Below are positions 1-8,355 of a stretch of 44,781 bases of DNA, one piece after another. The notes under the pieces are model-generated. The model was not told where the DNA came from. It ran no database searches and worked only from the letters and a program-made list of their open reading frames with translations. The stretch spans positions 1 to 44,781 of the forward strand of contig JAEEUW010000007.1 of NCBI GenBank assembly GCA_016290665.1, written 5' to 3'. The translations under genes were made by a program, and so were the position numbers. The stretch is from Clostridiaceae bacterium. GTDB taxonomy: Bacteria > Bacillota > Clostridia > Oscillospirales > Acutalibacteraceae. Positions within the stretch are counted from its first letter, which is position 1. The number at the start of each line of letters is the position of its first letter.

Positions 1-26
1 GAGAGGCCAACGCCTCCATAAAACAC

Positions 27-52
27 ACGTCCCCGGCCGAAGCCGGGGACGT
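27..52 (-). terminator. Rho-independent terminator of the LRR protein gene
   Basis: An 11-bp perfect stem (ACGTCCCCGGC paired with GCCGGGGACGT, loop CGAA) lies just past the stop codon of the minus-strand LRR gene. Read on the minus strand it is followed by GTGTTTTATGG, a weak T-tract. Confidence 0.75.
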
Positions 53-70
53 ATCACGCGGGAATGACTA

Positions 71-2437
71 TCATTTCTTGCCGAACCATTTGAACAGCCG
101 CAGGAACCAGTCAATGATGCCCTTGGCCGCGCCGGTGATCTTTTCGATGAACGCATGGATCGCGCTCGTCGGCTCGTTGTTTTCATCCAGCTCCAGCTTC
201 GGGATCTCCCGCTCCTCTACATGGGACGGATCGTTGGCGCACACGCGGCGCATCAGACCGGTTTCGTCCGTGGTCGCCTGCCTGACGACGACCCATTCGC
301 CCCAGGTGTGGCCGAGCGCGGGTTCGTCCACGTGCGTGCGGCTGTATTCCAGATCGCAGTACAGACACCGATGAACGGCATCATAGCTTCCCGGGGTTTC
401 ACAGGTGGGCGGCACCGCATTCTCCCGCCGCTGCGTTTCTTCATGGTAATTGTATTGAACAGGTGAATCAACCACAATATCGTTGCCGCAGGCTTCGGGC
501 GTGTTGTCAATCCGGATTTGCCGCCAGGCGGCTTCATCTGCACCGTACCAGATGTTCAGCTCACCGACCTCCATCGTCGGGCCATACCAGGAATTATGGC
601 GATAGCTCATACTTGACACCAGACAATCCCGGATTCTGGTTATGCTTGCAGGCAGATAGACGTCCCGCAATCCACTGTTGACAAACATATAACACCCGGT
701 CTCCGCAGTTCCCTGCTCCAGCATGGCTTTTGTCAGAGCGGTGCAGTCGATAAATGCGTATGAACCGATTTGCTGAACACTGCCGGGGATCTGCACTTCG
801 GTCAATGCCGTACACGCCGCAAAGCTCCTGGCGCCCAGAAGATTCAACTGCTGCGGCAGACGGATCTCTTTCAGCGCGGCGCAGCCTTCAAAAACACCAC
901 TTTTATAATTGAACGGAGGAAAAGAGCTGTATTCTACATAAAGGCCGAGCGCGGTCAGGCTTTCGGGCAGCGAAACCGTTTCAAGCGACGAGCAGCCGGA
1001 GAACGTTGCCATCGGCAGCCAGGTCACGCCTTCTTCAACCGTCACGGTTTTGAGGCCGGTGCAGCTTTCAAAAACTGCGCCGACGCCTTCAAAACGGCTG
1101 CCGGTCCAGTTCTGCACCGTGCCGGGAACCGTCACCTCCGTGAGCGAAGGGCAATCGAAGAACACGCGGGAGCCAAGCGTTGTCAGAGCGGCCGGGAAAC
1201 GAAGCTCGCGCAGGTTTGCGCAATGAGCAAACGCGTAATCGGAGATTTTTGAAAGCCCGGCGGGGAATTGCACGGTTTCAAACGAGCCGCCTTCAAACGC
1301 ATGGTCGTTTATCTGCGTCATGTCATCGGGGAGCACAATGTTTTGCAGCTTTTCTCCGTTGAGATACAGATCGTGCGCATAATAGAGCGGGTTGGGATGC
1401 AGAGAACCGTCGGTATTATCACAGTAGCTTCCGCCAAAAGTGATGTTACACCATGCATCAAAATCCGAGATGTTGATCCGTTCCAGATTCACACAATTGA
1501 TGAAGGTGGATGAAATGACACGAACTGTCGGGGGAATCGTCACGCTCTTCAACCCGGTGCAGTTCAGAAATACGTCTTCCAGCACCGCAACATTTTTCGG
1601 CGTCGTGACCTCGGTCAACGACTTACAGCCCCAAAATGAACCGGAGCCCAGGGTGCGGACGGAATCCGGAAACGCAATCTCCATCAGCGACGAGCAAGCC
1701 GAAAAAGCCCCATGGGCAATCGTGTCGACCGATTCCGGAAGGAAAACATGTTTCAGGTTTTTGCTGCAGGCAAACGCCTCGTCGCCGATGCAGGTCACCG
1801 TTTCGGGGATGGTGAACGCTTCGGTTTCACTGCCTGACGGGTAACAGAGCAGCACGGTATGATCCTTTGAATACAGACAGCCGTTCGCATCCGAGGCGTA
1901 GTTTGGATTCTCTGCGGCAACTTCAATGGACAAAAGCGTTTCGGTGACGAACGCGCCCGTGCCGATATCGGTGATGTCCTTTGAGATGGAAACGGTCGAA
2001 ACGGAGGTGCTGTAAAAAGCATACTCTCCGATCCGCGTCAGAGAAGCGGGAAAAACGAGATCCTCCAGCGGCGAACAATCGTAAAACGCATAGTTCCCGA
2101 TCTCCGTCAGCCCCTCCGGCAAAGAGATCTCCGTGATGTTCAGCATGCCGAACAGCGCGTTGCCGATTCCGGTGACGCCGGGTTCAACAACAACCTTTGT
2201 AACAGGTTCAAATCTCCAGGGGTGTTTTTGCTGGGCAAAATCGTAATCCCAGGTTGCGCCTGTGCCGCTGACGGTCAGAACACCGTCGTCCGTGAGAACC
2301 CAGGTAACGTTATCGCCGCAGCTGCCGCTTTTCAGAACCGTCGGTTCCTCCGCCGCGGCGGTGAGCCCCGCGGCGAGCAGCGCCGCGACCAGCACGGTCA
2401 GCAGCAGCGCGAGCCAAAGCTTGTTTGTTCTTTTCAT
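71..2437 (-). CDS. Secreted BspA-type leucine-rich-repeat protein
   Basis: 788 aa. Start ATG 2437 is preceded by AAGGAGG at good spacing. Residues 1-31 form a Sec signal peptide (MKR, then a long Leu/Ala core ending near AAAEE). A short opening module (about 33-70, SGSCGDNVTW...LTVSGTG) is typical of the N-terminus of clostridial BspA-like proteins. It is followed by many LRR_5 (Treponema/BspA type) repeats with the pattern 'F.gC.sL..v.lP..v..Ig..aF' to about residue 640. Residues about 668-745 carry CxxC and a GHTWGEW block of the kind common in Ruminococcaceae surface proteins. The last 25 residues form a hydrophobic/amphipathic tail (KGIIDWFLRLFKWFGKK) with no LPXTG motif. Likely role: surface or secreted adhesion/binding protein (family inference); ligand unknown. 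It has its own promoter and terminator, so it is monocistronic. Confidence 0.9.
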   Translation of the reverse strand: MKRTNKLWLALLLTVLVAALLAAGLTAAAEEPTVLKSGSCGDNVTWVLTDDGVLTVSGTGATWDYDFAQQKHPWRFEPVTKVVVEPGVTGIGNALFGMLNITEISLPEGLTEIGNYAFYDCSPLEDLVFPASLTRIGEYAFYSTSVSTVSISKDITDIGTGAFVTETLLSIEVAAENPNYASDANGCLYSKDHTVLLCYPSGSETEAFTIPETVTCIGDEAFACSKNLKHVFLPESVDTIAHGAFSACSSLMEIAFPDSVRTLGSGSFWGCKSLTEVTTPKNVAVLEDVFLNCTGLKSVTIPPTVRVISSTFINCVNLERINISDFDAWCNITFGGSYCDNTDGSLHPNPLYYAHDLYLNGEKLQNIVLPDDMTQINDHAFEGGSFETVQFPAGLSKISDYAFAHCANLRELRFPAALTTLGSRVFFDCPSLTEVTVPGTVQNWTGSRFEGVGAVFESCTGLKTVTVEEGVTWLPMATFSGCSSLETVSLPESLTALGLYVEYSSFPPFNYKSGVFEGCAALKEIRLPQQLNLLGARSFAACTALTEVQIPGSVQQIGSYAFIDCTALTKAMLEQGTAETGCYMFVNSGLRDVYLPASITRIRDCLVSSMSYRHNSWYGPTMEVGELNIWYGADEAAWRQIRIDNTPEACGNDIVVDSPVQYNYHEETQRRENAVPPTCETPGSYDAVHRCLYCDLEYSRTHVDEPALGHTWGEWVVVRQATTDETGLMRRVCANDPSHVEEREIPKLELDENNEPTSAIHAFIEKITGAAKGIIDWFLRLFKWFGKK

Positions 2438-2490
2438 CGGAATTCCTCCTTCAAGGTAAATGCAAAAGGTGTTTTGCTTTTGTCAGGTCC

Positions 2491-2519
2491 ACCATAGCAT
2501 AAAGAAACCTCCCTGTCAA
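2491..2519 (-). promoter_or_regulatory. Sigma-A type promoter for the LRR protein gene
   Basis: On the minus strand, TTGACA (2519-2514), a 17-bp spacer and TATGGT (2496-2491) lie about 55 bp upstream of the start codon. Confidence 0.65.
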
Positions 2520-2595
2520 ACGGCAGGGAGTGAAACGCGGTTTCAGGGGAGTGAATCGCGGTTGTTCATAAATTATTTATATTTTGACGCGCGCA

Positions 2596-2623
2596 GACAA
2601 AAGCGCCGACCGGTGGCCGGCGC
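2596..2623 (-). terminator. Terminator of the fibronectin III protein gene
   Basis: The minus strand reads GCGCCGGCC-ACC-GGTCGGCGC followed by TTTTGTC, about 16 bp after the stop codon. Confidence 0.75.
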
Positions 2624-2638
2624 CGCGTTCCGGGCGCG

Positions 2639-3868
2639 TTATGCGCTGAGCTTGATCGGGTGTTTCGGTTTTTCAAACGTGCCGACCTTGCCGGAAAAGC
2701 CGTCGATGCCGCACCAGACGGTCTCCTCCCCTTCGGCGGAAAGGCCCAGCCGCACCAGCCTGCCGTTTTGGAACCAGAGCTGCGTCACGCTGCCGTCTTT
2801 GGCCGTCACCGTTTCGGTGTCGCAGTCTTTGCCGCCGAAGGTCGCCTTGCCGCCCTCCACGCCGGCGGGATCGCGCAGATCGATCAGCCGCAGCAGATCC
2901 AGCTCCTTCGCCATACCCTTCATTTCCTCGTCGTCCAGTTCGAACCAGATGCCGAGCATCCGGGTATAGACGGTCTGCGCCGTGCCGTCGTAATAGAGGT
3001 CGGCGTCATAGCTTTCGCCGCCGTCAGTCATGTGCATTTCGATGTAGTAGTCCTCGCCGCGGCGCTGCAGCCGGTAGGAGGCGTCTGGCATCTCTTCAAA
3101 GCGCAGACCCACGCTGTAGACGCCGGTCTGCAGAATCTTCTGCACGCCCAGATAGCGGGTTGGTTCCGCAGGCGGCAACGCGGCGGTCTGCACCGTCAGC
3201 ACCTTGCCGTAGGCGCTGAGGATGCTGCCCTTGGCGGTTTTCGTATAGGCCCGCACGGCGAAGCTGTAAGCGGTCTGCGGCGCAAGGTTTTTCACGGCAT
3301 ACGCCGTGCCTTTGACGGTTTTCAGCTTGCCGTAGGCATTCTTTTCCGGGTAGTAGCGGTAAACGACGTAGCCGGTCGCGCCCTTCACGGCCTTCCATTG
3401 CAGGCTGACGCTGTCGGCGGTCACGGCCGCGGCCTTGAGACCCGTCGGCGCCTTGGGGTAGATTTTGAACGTCAGCGTCCTGCTCCCCTTATAGTTGCCG
3501 CGCAGCGTCACCTTGACGCCGTATGTGCCGACCGCTCTGCGCCCGGCGGCGTATTTCACCCGATAGTCGGTCCCCTTTTTCAGCGTGTTGCCCGCCTTGT
3601 CGGTCACGACCACGGCGGGGGTCTTCGTTTTGCCGTCAAAGACAAAGCTCTTTTGCCTGAGCGCAATCTTTTTCACGGCGGGGATGGTCGTCTTCTTCTG
3701 TTTGCCGCACTGCCTGCAGGTCTGCACGCGCTTGCCGCTCTTGCCGATCTGCGCCTGCGTCACGGTCTGCGTCCATTGATGGGTGTGGGCGGCGGACGCG
3801 GGCAGCACGGCTCCGAGACCGAGCAGCAGCGCCGCGCACAGCAGCAGGGAAAGGATTGGTTTTTTCAT
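2639..3868 (-). CDS. Secreted fibronectin type III domain protein
   Basis: 409 aa. A signal peptide occupies residues 1-27 (Leu-rich core, cleavage near ASAA/H). Residues 28-60 hold a CRQCGK zinc-ribbon-like CxxC segment. Residues about 65-140 form a beta-rich module (FVFDGKTKTPAVVV...GNYKGSRTLTFKI) seen in many Firmicutes surface proteins next to Fn3. One clear fibronectin type III domain follows at about 142-230 (SVSLQWKAVKGATGYVVYR...AYSFAVRAY). Residues 240-409 form a domain I do not recognise, possibly a lipoprotein-like beta fold. The start codon has GGAGG ten bases upstream. It has its own promoter and terminator. Function is unknown; a surface binding role is inferred from the modules. 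Confidence 0.85.
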   Translation of the reverse strand: MKKPILSLLLCAALLLGLGAVLPASAAHTHQWTQTVTQAQIGKSGKRVQTCRQCGKQKKTTIPAVKKIALRQKSFVFDGKTKTPAVVVTDKAGNTLKKGTDYRVKYAAGRRAVGTYGVKVTLRGNYKGSRTLTFKIYPKAPTGLKAAAVTADSVSLQWKAVKGATGYVVYRYYPEKNAYGKLKTVKGTAYAVKNLAPQTAYSFAVRAYTKTAKGSILSAYGKVLTVQTAALPPAEPTRYLGVQKILQTGVYSVGLRFEEMPDASYRLQRRGEDYYIEMHMTDGGESYDADLYYDGTAQTVYTRMLGIWFELDDEEMKGMAKELDLLRLIDLRDPAGVEGGKATFGGKDCDTETVTAKDGSVTQLWFQNGRLVRLGLSAEGEETVWCGIDGFSGKVGTFEKPKHPIKLSA

Positions 3869-3905
3869 GGATCATGTGCCTCCAAATCAAAGAATTTGCA
3901 GGTTC

Positions 3906-3934
3906 AATGTAACACAATCCGCGGCGGAAAACAA
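3906..3934 (-). promoter_or_regulatory. Candidate promoter for the fibronectin III protein gene
   Basis: On the minus strand: TTGTTT (3934-3929), 17-bp spacer, TACATT (3911-3906). Both boxes are imperfect but spacing is ideal. Confidence 0.45.
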
Positions 3935-3958
3935 GCTGTAAATGTTGGAAACGAAGAA

Positions 3959-3981
3959 GGGGCTGTTTTGAAAACAGCCCC
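3959..3981 (-). terminator. Terminator of argH
   Basis: Near-perfect palindrome GGGGCTGTTTTGAAAACAGCCCC just after the argH stop codon. The following minus-strand bases (TTCTTCG) are only moderately T-rich. Confidence 0.7.
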
Positions 3982-3994
3982 AAAAGCAATCTGC

Positions 3995-5362
3995 TTATAT
4001 CTTCTCTTCCAGCGCGGCGATCTCGCGCAGGACGTTTGCCGGCGCCGGCGCGCCCTTCACGGTGCGGCGGTTGACGCAGGCGTCCAGATCGATGGCCTGA
4101 TAGACATCTTCCCCGAACAGGTCGCAGGCCGCCTTGTACTGCTCCAGCGGCAGCGTTTCAAGTGTGAGCCCCTGCTCGATGCAGGCGGCCACGAGCTCGC
4201 CGGTGCATTTGTAGGCGTCGCGGAACGGCAGACCCTTGCCGACAAGATAGTCGGCGCAGTCGGTCGCGTTGATGAAGCCCCCGGCCGCCGCCGCGCGCAG
4301 ATTGTCTTTGAGCACGCGCGCCGTTTCCAGCATGGGCGCGAAGGTGTCCAGGCAGATCACCGCGGTGTCCATCGCGTCGAACACGGCCTGCTTGTCCTCC
4401 TGCATATCCTTGTTATAGGCCAGGGGCAGACCCTTCATCACGGTCAGCATCGTCATCAGGTCGCCGAACACGCGGCCCGCCTTGCCGCGCACCAGCTCGG
4501 CAATGTCGGGGTTCTTCTTTTGCGGCATGATGCTGCTGCCGGTGGAAAACGCGTCGTCCAGCTCCACGAACTTGAACTCCCACGAGCACCAGAGAATCAC
4601 CTCTTCGGCAAAGCGCGACAGATGCACCATCAGAATCGACAGACACGAAAGCAGCTCCAGCACGTAATCGCGGTCGGATACACCGTCGAGGCTGTTGCTG
4701 CTCACCCCGGTCAGCCCCAGCTGCGCCGCCGCAAAGCCGCGGTCCAGCGGATAGGTCGTGCCGGCCAGAGCGCCCGAGCCGAGCGGAGAGACCGCCATGC
4801 GCTTTTTGCAGTCCTGAAGGCGCGCACGGTCCCGCAGCAGCATGTCGCCATAGGCCAGCAGATGATGGCCGAAGGTGATCGGCTGCGCCCGCTGCAGGTG
4901 GGTGTAGCCGGGCATGACGAAATCATAGGTTTCCTTCGCCTTGGCCGTGATCACGCGCAGCAGGCGGTTGAGGCTCGCTTCCAGCTTTTCGCTTTCGTCC
5001 AAAAGATAGAGCCGCAGGTCGAGCGCCACCTGGTCGTTGCGGCTGCGCGCGGTGTGCAGCCGTTTGCCGCTGTCGCCGATCCGCTTCGTCAGCTCCGCTT
5101 CCACAAAGGTGTGGATATCCTCGGCGGTCCTGTCAATGGCCAGCTTGCCGCTCTCGAGCTCCAGCGCGATCTGCCGCAGCGCGGCGACGATTTTACCGCT
5201 TTCCGCTTCGTCGATGATGCCCTGTCTGCCGAGCATCGTCGCGTGCGCAATCGAGCCGCGGATATCCTGCTGCGCCATCCGGCTGTCGAACGAGATGGAC
5301 GCGTTGAAATCGTTGGTCTGCTTGTCCAGTTCCTTTTGGAACCTTCCTTTCCAAAGGGGCAT
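3995..5362 (-). CDS. argH: Argininosuccinate lyase
   Basis: 455 aa, full family length. It splits argininosuccinate into arginine and fumarate, the last step of arginine synthesis, as a cytoplasmic homotetramer. It opens with the family N-terminus (LWKGRFQKELD..NDFNASISFD), has HTARSRNDQV near residue 105, the TPLD-type region as YTHLQRAQPITFGHHL (about 153-168), and the superfamily signature GSSIMPQKKNPDIAELVRG (about 275-293) with the mobile catalytic Ser loop. The start ATG is preceded by GGGAGG seven bases upstream. It is a single-gene unit with its own promoter and hairpin terminator; argG is not in the window, so arginine genes are dispersed here. Confidence 0.97.
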   Translation of the reverse strand: MPLWKGRFQKELDKQTNDFNASISFDSRMAQQDIRGSIAHATMLGRQGIIDEAESGKIVAALRQIALELESGKLAIDRTAEDIHTFVEAELTKRIGDSGKRLHTARSRNDQVALDLRLYLLDESEKLEASLNRLLRVITAKAKETYDFVMPGYTHLQRAQPITFGHHLLAYGDMLLRDRARLQDCKKRMAVSPLGSGALAGTTYPLDRGFAAAQLGLTGVSSNSLDGVSDRDYVLELLSCLSILMVHLSRFAEEVILWCSWEFKFVELDDAFSTGSSIMPQKKNPDIAELVRGKAGRVFGDLMTMLTVMKGLPLAYNKDMQEDKQAVFDAMDTAVICLDTFAPMLETARVLKDNLRAAAAGGFINATDCADYLVGKGLPFRDAYKCTGELVAACIEQGLTLETLPLEQYKAACDLFGEDVYQAIDLDACVNRRTVKGAPAPANVLREIAALEEKI

Positions 5363-5409
5363 GTGATGACCTCCCGTGCGGCCTTGCCGCGTTTGATACG
5401 ATTTGTATT

Positions 5410-5437
5410 ATCATACACGAATTCGCCGAAATGTCAA
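5410..5437 (-). promoter_or_regulatory. Promoter for argH
   Basis: Minus strand TTGACA (5437-5432), 16-bp spacer, TATGAT (5415-5410), about 48 bp upstream of the argH start. Confidence 0.6.
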
Positions 5438-5451
5438 GCGATATCGGATAT

Positions 5452-5763
5452 TTATTCGTGAATCTTCCATTGGTATACGGACATATTCACCGTGCCGTCG
5501 GCGCAAAAGCGGACGCCCTCCCCTTCCAGCAGCGCGCGCTGCACGTCGGGGCCGCCGAACGCGAAGCCCGGCGCGGGCCGCCCGTCGGCCATCACGACCC
5601 GGTGGCACGGAATGACCCCCGGTCGCGGATTCCGGTGCAGCGCATAGCCGACCGCGCGCGCCCAGCGGGGGTTCCCCGCCAGCGCCGCCACCTGGCCGTA
5701 GGATGCGACCTTTCCCTGCGGAATTTGGCACACGACGTCATAGATCAGATCGAACGTCGTCAT
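5452..5763 (-). CDS. MGMT-type methylated-DNA--cysteine S-methyltransferase domain protein
   Basis: 103 aa, only the C-terminal DNA-binding/active-site domain of the O6-alkylguanine alkyltransferase family. It has the helix-turn-helix part (KVASYGQVAALAG), the Arg finger region (ARAVGYALHRNP) and the active-site motif IPCHRVV. The alkyl-acceptor Cys is present, so it is not an ATL protein, which carries Trp there. Start ATG 5763 overlaps the stop of the upstream GDPD gene by 4 bp (ATGA); a longer reading frame upstream overlaps the GDPD coding region and is not favoured. It is the last gene of the ccdA operon. Role inferred: repair of alkylated guanine or signalling of DNA alkylation damage. 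Confidence 0.9.
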   Translation of the reverse strand: MTTFDLIYDVVCQIPQGKVASYGQVAALAGNPRWARAVGYALHRNPRPGVIPCHRVVMADGRPAPGFAFGGPDVQRALLEGEGVRFCADGTVNMSVYQWKIHE

Positions 5764-6575
5764 GCCTGTTTCCCCGCGTAATAGGTCCTGGCCGCCAGCA
5801 GCCAGTCGGTCTGCACGATGTCGAAGCCCTTTTGCATGAACCAGCCCCAACCGGCGTCCGGGTCGCCCGTGACGGCGACGTCGTCGGTGTGGGAAGCGGC
5901 GATCACGTCTTTATAATTGTAAACGATGGCGTTGCCCCAGACGCACAGCCCGTTTTTGTGCAGCCAGGCGATATGCTCGTCGCTGACCACGGGCGCGTCG
6001 TCGGTTTTAAACAGCGCCTCGATGCCGCAAAAGCGCAGCTTTCGCCGCAGCAGCCGTTCGGAAACGTCGTCCTTTTCGCGCACGATGGCGAGGAACGGCA
6101 GATCCGCCGCAACAGCTTCCACTTTTTTGAGGTCGCCTTCCCCGGCGCCGGTTTTGATCAGCACCTGCTCTTCCATCCCGTGGCGGCGCACACAGTTTGC
6201 GATCGCTTCCGGCGCGGACCAGAACTTGTCCAGATTGACCATGCAGCGCCCCTTCAGCAGCTCCAGCGCGTCGTCGAGCGTCAGGATCGGTTCGGTTGTT
6301 TTCGCGTGGTCATAGTTGCGAAAGCGCAGCCGCGCAACCGAACGGTCGCCCCGCACGCGCAGCAGCCGCTTCGTGCCGAGGTGGGCCGGCTCCATGCCGG
6401 GATGAAACACGAACAGCGATCCGCTGCGCGACAGCGACACGTCGAGCTCCACGATATCCGCGCCCTGCGCAACGGCGGCGCGGAAGGCCGCTTCGCTGTT
6501 GCAGGGGACGTTGCCGCCCGAAACGCCGCGGTGCGCGGCCAGCAGCGGGGCCTTGCCGTTTCTCAGAAGCTCCAT
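5760..6575 (-). CDS. Glycerophosphodiester phosphodiesterase family protein
   Basis: 271 aa GDPD TIM-barrel enzyme. These enzymes hydrolyse glycerophosphodiesters to glycerol-3-phosphate and an alcohol. The opening AAHRGVSG has the catalytic His-Arg, and ADIVELDVSLSRSG and FVFHPG carry the metal-binding Glu/Asp and second catalytic His of the family pattern HRG...E.D......vv.HD. The usual HD is HP here, a variation seen in some subfamilies. No signal peptide, so cytoplasmic. It lies 6 bp after the thioredoxin-like gene and overlaps the alkyltransferase gene by 4 bp. Substrate is not predictable from sequence. Confidence 0.9.
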   Translation of the reverse strand: MELLRNGKAPLLAAHRGVSGGNVPCNSEAAFRAAVAQGADIVELDVSLSRSGSLFVFHPGMEPAHLGTKRLLRVRGDRSVARLRFRNYDHAKTTEPILTLDDALELLKGRCMVNLDKFWSAPEAIANCVRRHGMEEQVLIKTGAGEGDLKKVEAVAADLPFLAIVREKDDVSERLLRRKLRFCGIEALFKTDDAPVVSDEHIAWLHKNGLCVWGNAIVYNYKDVIAASHTDDVAVTGDPDAGWGWFMQKGFDIVQTDWLLAARTYYAGKQA

Positions 6576-6581
6576 GTTCGT

Positions 6582-7154
6582 TTAATCCTCCGCGGCCAGC
6601 AGCATGGCGATCAGGCTTTCCACCGTGTCGCCCGTCATGGCGCCGATCTGCGTATGCAGCAGCTTGCCTTCGGGCGAAACGAGCACCGTGGTCGGAATGG
6701 ATGACACGCCGCAGGCGAGCGCGGCGCTCTCGTCGGTGTCGTAATAGACCGGGAAGGTATAGCCGTTCTCTTCCAGAAATGCCTTGACGCCGTCCACGGT
6801 GTCGCGGTAACCGTCGGTCAGGTTGACAAACAGGAAGTCGACCTTGTCGCCGTATTTCAGAAACGCGGTTTCGAGGTCGGGCAGCTCCGATTTGCAGGGG
6901 TTGCACCAGGTGGCCCAGAAGTTGACCAGCACGGGCTTGCCGCGCAGGGACGAGAGCGCAAGGGGCTTCCCGTCGCCGTCATAGACGGTGAAGTCGGGCG
7001 CGTCTGCGGTCTCCGACTGCGGCAGGGTGTTTGCCGTATCATAGGGCGCCGTGGGTGCGGCCATTTCGCTGAGCATGCGGTAGGCGAACGTGCCCCCGCC
7101 GAGCAGCAGCGCAATGATGAGCAGCAGCAGGATCCAGGTATAGTTCTTTTTCAT
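6582..7154 (-). CDS. TlpA/ResA-like membrane-anchored thioredoxin
   Basis: 190 aa. An uncleaved N-terminal anchor (residues about 5-28, ILLLLIIALLLGGGTFAY) is followed by a TlpA-type thioredoxin domain with the redox motif WCNPC (in NFWATWCNPCKSELPDL) and the cis-Pro loop SSIPTTVLV. It should face outside the membrane and reduce or oxidise disulfides using electrons relayed by the CcdA homologue encoded 15 bp upstream. No cytochrome c genes are visible, so the target is more likely extracytoplasmic protein thiols or a peroxide/sulfoxide defence partner (inference). Confidence 0.93.
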   Translation of the reverse strand: MKKNYTWILLLLIIALLLGGGTFAYRMLSEMAAPTAPYDTANTLPQSETADAPDFTVYDGDGKPLALSSLRGKPVLVNFWATWCNPCKSELPDLETAFLKYGDKVDFLFVNLTDGYRDTVDGVKAFLEENGYTFPVYYDTDESAALACGVSSIPTTVLVSPEGKLLHTQIGAMTGDTVESLIAMLLAAED

Positions 7155-7169
7155 GGCTGATTCTCCCCT

Positions 7170-7823
7170 TTACATTAACTTGCCGATCACGGTGGTCATC
7201 AGGCCGCAGGCCATCAGCACGCCGACCACGATCAGAAAGATGCCGCAGACCAGATTGATGACGCGGTAATGCTCTTTGATAAACCGGAACGTCCCCTTGA
7301 GCCTGTCGATCAGCACCGCCGAAAGCAGGAACAGGCTGCCCATGCCGAGGGAATAGCAAAACAGCAGCAGCACGCCGCGCCACGCCGTGGCCGAGGCCGA
7401 AGCGAGCATCAGCGCCGAGCCGAGGAACGCGCCCACGCAGGGCGTCAGGCTGACGGAATAGATGACGCCGAACAAAAACGCCGAAAGGATGCCGCTGATC
7501 TTGTGCCCGCTCTGCATGCCCTTGAAGAACGGCAGGCGGATCACCTCGAGATAGGACAGGCCGAAGAGAATCACGATCAGGCCGCAGACGATGTCCACCA
7601 CAACCTGATAGCGCCGCAGCAGCGTCCCCAGCGTGCCGGCAAACAGCCCCAGCAGGCAGAACACCAGCGTGAAGCCGCCCACGAACGCGGCCGCGCGGGC
7701 AAAGACCTTGCTTTTTTTCTCCTCCCCCGCCGCGAAATAGGAAATATACAGCGGCAGCATCGGCAGCATGCAGGGCGAGATGAACGAGATCACGCCCTCC
7801 AGAAAGGTGACAACATAATTCAT
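7170..7823 (-). CDS. ccdA: CcdA family thiol:disulfide transmembrane electron carrier
   Basis: 217 aa, about six transmembrane segments. It belongs to the CcdA/DsbD beta-domain family, passing reducing power from cytoplasmic thioredoxin to outside thiol proteins. The two family Cys sites are present: EGVISFISPCMLPMLPLY in the first helix and SLTPCVGAFLG in the fourth. The start is ATG 7823, because AGGAGGG stands seven bases before it; an upstream in-frame start would overlap that ribosome site. First gene of a four-gene operon with the TlpA-like protein as the obvious partner. Confidence 0.95.
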   Translation of the reverse strand: MNYVVTFLEGVISFISPCMLPMLPLYISYFAAGEEKKSKVFARAAAFVGGFTLVFCLLGLFAGTLGTLLRRYQVVVDIVCGLIVILFGLSYLEVIRLPFFKGMQSGHKISGILSAFLFGVIYSVSLTPCVGAFLGSALMLASASATAWRGVLLLFCYSLGMGSLFLLSAVLIDRLKGTFRFIKEHYRVINLVCGIFLIVVGVLMACGLMTTVIGKLM

Positions 7824-7850
7824 GGCATTCCCTCCTGACATATCTTATTT

Positions 7851-7880
7851 ATTATAGCACAGACCGGTGCGCGAATGCAA
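7851..7880 (-). promoter_or_regulatory. Promoter of the ccdA operon
   Basis: Minus strand TTGCAT (7880-7875), 18-bp spacer, TATAAT (7856-7851), 28 bp upstream of the ccdA start. Confidence 0.65.
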
Positions 7881-7933
7881 CGCCGGCGCTGCGGATTACG
7901 CGGACCCGGAGAAAAAATTTTTTCTGAAACCCC

Positions 7934-7962
7934 TTGACAGCAGCGATTTAACGTGCTAAAAT
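7934..7962 (+). promoter_or_regulatory. Promoter of the tryptophan T-box/trpB2 transcript
   Basis: TTGACA (7934-7939), 17-bp spacer, TAAAAT (7957-7962), just upstream of the T-box leader. Confidence 0.8.
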
Positions 7963-7968
7963 GCTTTT

Positions 7969-8240
7969 AAACCGATGAGGAAGAGTGAGTAGGTCTTCTC
8001 CCTTCCCCTTCAGCGAGCCGCGGACGGTGCAAGCGCGGCGGGGAACACAAGGCCGAATGGACTTCCGAGGGCGCGCAGAAATGCGAACGCAGAGTATGCA
8101 AGACGGAGACGGCCCTCCGTTACCAAAGGTCAGCGTATGATGGTACGCGTGAGTGGGCGCGCAAGCGCCAAGCCGGGTGGCACCGCAGGAATCAACGATC
8201 TCCTGTCCCAGCAAAACGACTGGGACGGGAGTTTTTTCTT
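7969..8240 (+). ncRNA. T-box leader, tryptophan specifier (TGG), upstream of trpB2
   Basis: The leader starts with GATGAGGAAGAGTGAGTAGG, the usual 5' side of T-box stem I. The apical loop part GGTGCAAGC is at about 8017-8025. The specifier loop reads GAA-TGG-ACTTCCGAG with TGG (Trp) at 8058-8060. The T-box proper CCGGGTGGCACCGC (8173-8186) pairs with an uncharged tRNA 3' end. It precedes a 10-bp terminator stem (8201-8210 with 8221-8230, one G-U) and GTTTTTTC. Known mechanism: uncharged tRNA-Trp stabilises the antiterminator and lets transcription enter trpB2. The Trp specifier and the Trp gene downstream agree. Confidence 0.95.
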
Positions 8241-8355
8241 GTCTCGGCACCGGCGCGGCAGGCCGGCTCAGCCGCCGCAGCCGATCCGTAACCGATGATT
8301 CACGCAGAGGTTACAAAACGGTACAAAAAATAAATGAAAGAAAGGAATGACCGTG

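Noticed and set aside
2520-2600. Riboswitch suspected in the gap upstream of the LRR gene
   Set aside because: It lies upstream of the mapped promoter boxes; only one short hairpin (CTCCCTG/CAGGGAG), no known aptamer pattern.
2660-5461. 933-codon open frame on the plus strand antisense to the Fn3 protein and argH
   Set aside because: No ribosome site, no family motifs, His/Arg/Gly-rich composition typical of a mirror frame of GC-rich genes; argH on the other strand is certain.
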